Shown here piece by piece: positions 5,809 through 9,857 of a stretch of 9,857 nucleotides of DNA; the stretch's first letter is position 1; each line of letters starts with the position of its first letter. The DNA is from Atopobiaceae bacterium (GTDB lineage: Bacteria; Actinomycetota; Coriobacteriia; Coriobacteriales; Atopobiaceae), in NCBI GenBank assembly GCA_017510875.1, contig JAFWLX010000310.1, positions 1-9,857 of the forward strand. Reading direction: 5' to 3'. The notes below the pieces were generated by a model that made no database searches, was not told the origin of the DNA, and was given only the letters and a program-made list of their open reading frames with translations. The position numbers were made by a program, and so were the translations under genes.

Positions 5809-5888
5809 GGGGGACCGTCCCTTTCTGTTCCCCACATGGGTTGCTGCCTCGTCTTTGGAACAGAAAGGGGCTGCCCCCTTTGTCCCCC
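5809..5888. repeat. 80-bp nested palindrome (REP/MITE-like) abutting the rsgA stop
   Basis: The outer arms GGGGGAC (5809-5815) and GTCCCCC (5882-5888) are exact reverse complements. The inner arms CCCTTTCTGTTCC (5819-5831) and its exact complement (5857-5869) give a 13-bp stem with a 25-nt loop. Two local hairpins sit within it: GGGAC/GTCCC at 5811-5821, and AAAGGGG/CCCCTTT at 5864-5881. The layout resembles dispersed REP-type palindromes rich in GGGAC and TTTCTGT strings, which I recall as common between genes in Coriobacteriia. Its right tip supplies the final G of the rsgA TAG stop codon. No T-run follows on the minus strand, so it is not a textbook terminator, though as RNA it would form a stable 3'-end structure for the ATPase-rsgA transcript. 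Confidence 0.75.
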
Positions 5889-7069
5889 TAGATCACCACG
5901 TCGGGGTCGAGCGTCTGGCGGGACTCGCGCATCTGGCGAGCCAGCTGCAGGTATGCGTCAAGGCGCCTACCTGCGTATCCTTCGGCCTCCGCATGCTCGA
6001 GCACGGCGCAGCCTGGCTCGTGCGTGTGGGTGCAATCGCGAAAGCGGCACGTTTGCGTCTGCTGGGCAATGTCGGCAAACACCTTTGCCAGACCGCGCTC
6101 GTGGCCAACCAACGGGAGCGTGCGCAGCCCGGGCTCGTCCACAACCACGCCCGCACCGGGCAGGCTTACCATGCGACGTGTCACCGTGGTATGGCGACCC
6201 TTGTCATCCGAGGCCCGCACGGCACCCGTCTCAAGCGCGCCGTATCCCAGAAGCGCGTTGAGTAGCGTCGACTTGCCGGCCCCCGACTCACCCAAGACGA
6301 TGGCCAGCGTCCCAGCAGGCACAAGCGCCCGCACGCCCTGCGGCCCAAAGGCCGCACCGTGCTCCTGTGCAACCTCTTCAATCTCCCGGGCATCCACGCT
6401 ATCGTCAGCCCCGGCCATGCTCACCACCAGCGGCAGGTCACTCCCCAGCACCTCGTGCAGGGCGTCAATGTCACGCGCCACGCCATCCGCACCCGCGCGG
6501 TCTGCCTTGGTAAGCACCACCGCTAGCCGCGCTCCACAATCACGCACGATAACGGCCGAGCGAGCAACACGCGCAAAGTCAACCTCTTGCTCGCTCATCT
6601 GCTGGCACACAATCACCAAGTCAACGTTTGCCGCCAAGGTCTGGCGCTCGCCGCGATTGCCTCCTCGCCAGCGCGCCACGTCGCTCTCGCGCGGCAGAAT
6701 CTCTTCGATGAGCCCCATCTGGTGGCCATGGGGCCTGCGGGCACACACCCAGTCACCCACAGCAACTCGCGAGAACGAGCCCTTGGTAAGCCGCGTGGCA
6801 AACTCGGCCCTAAAGAGAGCGTCCTCGCTCACCACAGCGGGAAACCCCCTGTCCAGCCGCACCACGCATCCCAGCACCAGCTCGCCCGGGTCTGCGCCCG
6901 CCGCCACCGACCGCTCGCACGCCTCCGCAAAGGCCTCCTTCTGCCGCTCGCTTGCATGCAGCTCGTCAAAGCCCGGCACCTCGGTCAATGTAGAAAGCGC
7001 CGGCAGGGCATCGACTGCCCTGCTGGCGCGCACTTCTTGGCGACGCTTGTATTTTGCCCGTTTGGCCAC
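5888..7069 (-). CDS. rsgA: RsgA, circularly permuted ribosome-maturation GTPase
   Basis: A 393-residue GTPase acting late in 30S subunit maturation; it binds near the decoding centre and releases other assembly factors on GTP hydrolysis. An OB-fold lies at about 62-112. The GTPase motifs appear in permuted order: G4 TKAD (187-190), G1 GESGAGKS (260-267), G2 with KGRHTT (290-295), G3 DEPG (311-314). The C-terminal zinc knuckle matches the family spacing C-x4-C-x-H-x5-C at Cys341, Cys346, His348 and Cys354. About 60 residues precede the OB-fold, longer than in most RsgA proteins (around 300-350 residues); they begin with a basic run, AKRAKYKRR. I place the start at GTG 7069, 1 nt after the ATPase stop, with AGGAG overlapping the end of the ATPase gene. 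An in-frame TTG at 7117 lies deep in the ATPase gene and has no support. The gene ends against the nested palindrome. Confidence 0.95.
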   Translation of the reverse strand: MAKRAKYKRRQEVRASRAVDALPALSTLTEVPGFDELHASERQKEAFAEACERSVAAGADPGELVLGCVVRLDRGFPAVVSEDALFRAEFATRLTKGSFSRVAVGDWVCARRPHGHQMGLIEEILPRESDVARWRGGNRGERQTLAANVDLVIVCQQMSEQEVDFARVARSAVIVRDCGARLAVVLTKADRAGADGVARDIDALHEVLGSDLPLVVSMAGADDSVDAREIEEVAQEHGAAFGPQGVRALVPAGTLAIVLGESGAGKSTLLNALLGYGALETGAVRASDDKGRHTTVTRRMVSLPGAGVVVDEPGLRTLPLVGHERGLAKVFADIAQQTQTCRFRDCTHTHEPGCAVLEHAEAEGYAGRRLDAYLQLARQMRESRQTLDPDVVI

Positions 7070-7070
7070 G

Positions 7071-9749
7071 CTACTCCTGCTTGCTAACGGCGCGCATGAT
7101 AGCTTTATAGATCTCAATGATGGGAATGATTGCGAAGGCCAAGCCCATGGCCATCATGTAGTGGGCTGTATCAAGGTGAGCAAAGTTGAAGAGACTAGAG
7201 AGCGGCGTCTCGATGACCACGAAAGTCAACAGCAGCGAGAGAGCAAAGGCACCCCACGCCCACCAGTTTTGTGTAGGCAGTCCAAAGATAGAGCCACGAC
7301 GGCTACGCATGTTGATCGAATGGAACATCTCGACCATCGAGAGGGTGAGGAACGCCATGGTCATACCCTCGACGCCAGCCTTGTTGCCAGCAACAGCCTC
7401 CGCAAGGCTCACGCCGGCATGATTGATGCCAATGAAGTATGCAATGAGCGTAAGAATGGCAATGACCGTACCCTGGAAAAGCGTGTCGATACCCATGCCA
7501 TTGGCAAAGATGCCGTCCTGTGAATTGCGCGGCTTGCGCTTCATGATGTCGGGCTCGGCGTCTTCCATACACATGGCAAGCGCGGGCAGCGAGTCGGTGA
7601 TGAGGTTGATCCACAGCAGATGCGTGGGCTCAAGGATGGTAAAGCCAATGAGCGAGGCCACGAACACCGAGATGACCTCGGCGAGGTTGGACGAGAGCAG
7701 GAACTGGATAGCCTTGCGGATGTTGTCGTAAATGCGGCGACCCTCTTCGACCGCACCAATGATGGTGGCAAAGTTATCATCAGCAAGCACCATGTCGGCC
7801 ACGCCCTTGGTGACGTCGGTACCCGTGATGCCCATGCCAATGCCAATGTCGGCGCGCTTGATGGAGGGGGCGTCGTTGACGCCGTCACCGGTCATGGCCA
7901 CGACCATGCCCTTCTTCTTCCAGGTGTCGACGATGCGGGTCTTGTGCTCGGGCTGCACGCGGGCATACACGCCAATATCCTCAACGCGGTTGACGAAGTC
8001 CTCATCCGATATCTTGTCAAGATCGGCGCCCGTGATGGCCTGATCACGGCCCTCGACGATGTCAAGCTCCTTGGCTATGGCCACGGCCGTGTCGATATGG
8101 TCGCCAGTAATCATAACCACGTTGATGCCGGCCTCGTGCGCCTCCTTGATGGCGGGCTTGACCTCGGGGCGAACCGGATCGATCATGCCGCACAGACCGA
8201 TGAACACCATGTCCTTCTCAAGATCGGCGGCCTCGTAGCTTGAAGGCGGCGTCTTGCCGTGGTTGACGCGGGCGGCAGCCATCACGCGCAAAGCGTCGTC
8301 AGCCATGGCCTTGTTCTGCTCCATGATCTTGTTGCGAATCTCGTCAGTCATGGGTAGGTCGCCCTCGGCGCTACGATACTTGGTGCAGCGGGACAGAACC
8401 ACATCGGGGCCACCCTTGGTGTGCTGTATATAGTCGCCCATGGGCGAGATATTGACGACACTCATCATCTTGCGACCAGAGTCAAACGGCGCCTCGCCGG
8501 CGCGCGGGTTGGCCGCGTCAAGGTCTCCCGAGAGGAAGCCCAGCTTGGCAGCATCGGCCACAAGCGCTGCCTCGGTCGGCTCGCCCACTGCCTCCTGCGC
8601 GGCAACATCCCACTTGGCGTCGGAGCACAGCGCCATGCAACGCACCAGACGGTCAATATCCTCGGAGAAGTGGCGCACCACGGTCATCTTGTTCTGTGTG
8701 AGTGTGCCGGTCTTGTCCGAGCAGATAACCTGCGTGCAGCCGAGCGTCTCGACGGCGTTCATCTTGCGCACGATGGCGTTGCGCTTGCTCATCTTGGTGA
8801 CGCCGATAGAGAGTGCGATGGTCACCACGGCCACAAGGCCCTCAGGAATGGCGGCAACCGCCAGCGAAACGGCGACCATGAAGGTGTCAAGCACTTTGCT
8901 CATATCGTTAAAGAACGCCATGCCGCCGTGCTGGAAGATGCCCACGACAAACACGATGGCGCAGATGCCCACCACAAGCTTGGTCAGAATGCCCGACAGC
9001 TCGTTGAGCTTGATCTGCAGCGGGGTCAGCTCGTCTTCGGCCTGCGCAATGGCGTCGGCGATCTTGCCCATCTCGGTCTGCATGCCCGTGGCTACTACTA
9101 CGGCCACACCACGACCATAGACCACGGTCGAGCCCATGTAGCACATGTTTCTGCGGTCTCCCAGCGGCACGTCATCGGTACCGGCAGGCAGGCCCAGAAT
9201 CTCCTGAATCTTGTTTGCGGGGACCGACTCGCCCGTCAGCGCGCTCTCTTCGATCTTGAGTGAGGCGCTCTCGATGATACGGCAGTCGGCGGGCACGGCG
9301 TCACCAGCCTCGAGAACCACGATGTCGCCTGGCACCAAGTCGGCCGAGGGAACCGTGACCTGGCGGCCATCACGGATGACCTTTGACTGCGCGGCACTCA
9401 TCTCCTGCAGGGCGGCAAGGGCGTTTTCCGCCTGGTACTCCTGCACGACACCCAGCACCGAGTTGAGGATGACGACGAACATGATGATGAAGACGTCGGC
9501 AAAGTCTGCCTCGCCCTGCGCCATGCCCGTCACGGCCGATATGATGGCCGCGATGATGAGCATGATGACCATAGGGTCGGCCATCTGCTCAAAGAAACGC
9601 TTCCATAGCGGGGTCTTCTCGGCTTCTTTGAGCTTGTTGGGACCAAAGGTCTCAAGTCTGGTCTGCGCCTCGGCAGACGTGATGCCTGTTTCGGCATTAG
9701 TGTTTACCTCGGCAAGCACATCACTTGCTTTGGCAAGGTACTCCTTCAT
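7071..9749 (-). CDS. P-type cation ATPase of the Ca2+ (SERCA/PMCA-like) class
   Basis: An 892-residue membrane pump that probably exports Ca2+ at the cost of ATP. In order: cation-ATPase N domain (1-65); TGES dephosphorylation loop (172-175); M4 with AAIPEGL (299-305); phosphorylation site DKTGT (Asp345); nucleotide-domain KGGPD (445-449; most relatives have KGAPE); TGD (548-550); hinge GDGVNDAP (621-628); and a C-terminal six-helix block. About ten membrane segments are visible (near 57-73, 83-102, 254-275, 287-317, 682-704, 709-730, 755-776, 797-815, 828-848, 862-885). By alignment from memory, SERCA Ca2+ ligands have counterparts at Glu303 (M4), Asn688 and Glu691 (M5), Asn715, Thr718 and Asp719 (M6) and Glu807 (M8). 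ATG 9749 lies 6 nt after AGGAGG. The gene is followed by rsgA after 1 nt. Na+/K+ or Mn2+ transport is possible but less likely; the cation is not proven by sequence. Confidence 0.93.
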   Translation of the reverse strand: MKEYLAKASDVLAEVNTNAETGITSAEAQTRLETFGPNKLKEAEKTPLWKRFFEQMADPMVIMLIIAAIISAVTGMAQGEADFADVFIIMFVVILNSVLGVVQEYQAENALAALQEMSAAQSKVIRDGRQVTVPSADLVPGDIVVLEAGDAVPADCRIIESASLKIEESALTGESVPANKIQEILGLPAGTDDVPLGDRRNMCYMGSTVVYGRGVAVVVATGMQTEMGKIADAIAQAEDELTPLQIKLNELSGILTKLVVGICAIVFVVGIFQHGGMAFFNDMSKVLDTFMVAVSLAVAAIPEGLVAVVTIALSIGVTKMSKRNAIVRKMNAVETLGCTQVICSDKTGTLTQNKMTVVRHFSEDIDRLVRCMALCSDAKWDVAAQEAVGEPTEAALVADAAKLGFLSGDLDAANPRAGEAPFDSGRKMMSVVNISPMGDYIQHTKGGPDVVLSRCTKYRSAEGDLPMTDEIRNKIMEQNKAMADDALRVMAAARVNHGKTPPSSYEAADLEKDMVFIGLCGMIDPVRPEVKPAIKEAHEAGINVVMITGDHIDTAVAIAKELDIVEGRDQAITGADLDKISDEDFVNRVEDIGVYARVQPEHKTRIVDTWKKKGMVVAMTGDGVNDAPSIKRADIGIGMGITGTDVTKGVADMVLADDNFATIIGAVEEGRRIYDNIRKAIQFLLSSNLAEVISVFVASLIGFTILEPTHLLWINLITDSLPALAMCMEDAEPDIMKRKPRNSQDGIFANGMGIDTLFQGTVIAILTLIAYFIGINHAGVSLAEAVAGNKAGVEGMTMAFLTLSMVEMFHSINMRSRRGSIFGLPTQNWWAWGAFALSLLLTFVVIETPLSSLFNFAHLDTAHYMMAMGLAFAIIPIIEIYKAIMRAVSKQE
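7074..7078 (-). promoter_or_regulatory. Ribosome binding site of rsgA within the ATPase 3' end
   Basis: AGGAG on the minus strand overlaps the last sense codons and the stop of the ATPase gene (GCAGGAGTAG), 4 nt before the GTG at 7069. It sets the rsgA start and makes rsgA translation likely to depend on ribosomes finishing the ATPase gene. Confidence 0.7.
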
Positions 9750-9857
9750 CGCATTCCTCCTGGGTCGGGTTGTCCTGTTGCGGTCAGACAGATTGATGCC
9801 CGATCATAATTCCCCAGGAGGGGCAAGGGCTCACCAAGGCTGCCATGTCAGACCGCC
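9750..9857 (-). promoter_or_regulatory. Leader and probable promoter of the ATPase-rsgA unit
   Basis: The minus strand carries AGGAGG at 9761-9756 as the ribosome binding site. TATGAT at 9808-9803 is a five-of-six match to a -10 box. No good TTGACA lies at the right distance; the nearest partial, TTGCCC, is only 13 bp upstream. A small palindrome, CCCC-AGGA-GGGG (9812-9823), fills the space just upstream of the -10. I call a promoter region with a probable -10, and leave the -35 and the transcription start open. Confidence 0.4.
9783..9853. repeat. Pair of GTCAGAC sites flanking the probable ATPase promoter
   Basis: GTCAGAC occurs at 9783-9789 and at 9847-9853. The heptamer is itself nearly palindromic (GTC-A-GAC). 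With flanks, the two copies form an inverted pair matching at 10 of 11 bases (9780-9790 against the complement of 9847-9857). One copy falls just downstream of the expected transcription start and the other upstream of the -35 zone, as for a looping or paired operator. The right copy touches the window edge, so its full extent is unknown. Confidence 0.35.

Larger units (their letters stand above)
5439..5887. other. Gene-free leader region between rsgA and cpaB
   Basis: About 450 bp without a convincing gene. Frames that stay open here encode low-complexity or mixed sequence with no family resemblance, no hydrophobic pilin-like segment and no good ribosome binding site. The stretch is less GC-rich than its neighbours. 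From right to left it holds an 80-bp nested palindrome, three AATGAC direct repeats, two adjacent hairpins, a 6-bp inverted repeat (GTTGGA 5621-5626 with TCCAAC 5659-5664) and an A/T-flanked inverted repeat. It must hold the tad operon promoter if the operon is not read through from rsgA. The best -35/-10 pair I can find (TGCACA/TAGATT on the minus strand around 5680-5650) matches four of six bases in each box, which is too weak to call. Confidence 0.6.

Noticed and set aside
5809..5888. Nested palindrome as a standard intrinsic terminator of rsgA
   Set aside because: The stem is strong but no T-run follows it on the minus strand, so a repeat element fits better.
7070..7117. Longer rsgA starting at TTG 7117
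   Set aside because: It lies inside the ATPase gene with no ribosome binding site. The GTG at 7069 has AGGAG and sits right after the ATPase stop.
6024..7523. Long plus-strand open frame opposite rsgA and the ATPase 3' end
   Set aside because: It is antisense to two strongly supported genes and Ser/Arg/Thr-rich without family features, a typical shadow of high-GC coding sequence.
1..9857. CRISPR arrays, tRNA or rRNA genes, transposase genes, phage genes or attachment sites
   Set aside because: I saw no regularly spaced repeats with unique spacers, no tRNA-like cloverleaf and no integrase or transposase motifs on either strand.

Overview
The window looks like a moderately GC-rich bacterial chromosome, and all seven genes lie on the minus strand. 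The gene set and style (tad operon order cpaB-tadZ-tadA-tadB-tadC, GTG starts, G/C-rich AGGAGG-type ribosome binding sites, a G-run/C-run palindromic intergenic repeat) suggest an actinobacterium. A member of the Coriobacteriia (Olsenella/Atopobium/Collinsella type) is my best guess. This is inferred from gene content and style; no rRNA or other marker is present.

Right part (5888-9857): a two-gene unit read leftwards. A promoter-bearing leader (9750-9857) precedes an 892-residue P-type ATPase of the SERCA/PMCA (type IIA/IIB) class with a full set of catalytic motifs. One base after its stop codon, a GTG start begins rsgA, the circularly permuted GTPase that acts in 30S ribosome maturation. 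The rsgA ribosome binding site lies in the last codons of the ATPase gene, so the two are probably translationally coupled.

Middle (5439-5887): about 450 bp with no convincing gene. An 80-bp nested palindrome (REP/MITE-like) supplies the last base of the rsgA stop codon. Next come three phased AATGAC repeats, two adjacent small hairpins and an A/T-flanked inverted repeat. This is the likely promoter/leader of the pilus operon, but I cannot place a firm promoter.

Left part (140-5438): a compact tad (tight adherence, Flp-type IVb pilus) assembly operon in which each gene overlaps or nearly touches the next: cpaB/rcpC (SAF-domain protein), tadZ/cpaE (receiver-like domain plus ParA/MinD-type ATPase), tadA/cpaF (secretion ATPase), tadB and tadC (inner-membrane platform proteins). 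Flp pilin, TadE/F pseudopilins and prepilin peptidase are not in the window. The pilin and TadE-like genes may follow beyond the left edge. The 139 bp after tadC hold two small inverted repeats and a perfect 19-bp palindrome, and no gene.

The most unusual item is a run of 19 degenerate six-residue (18-bp) repeats in the linker of TadZ, between its receiver-like and ATPase domains. The genes otherwise belong to known families. I see no clear evidence of a wholly new system.
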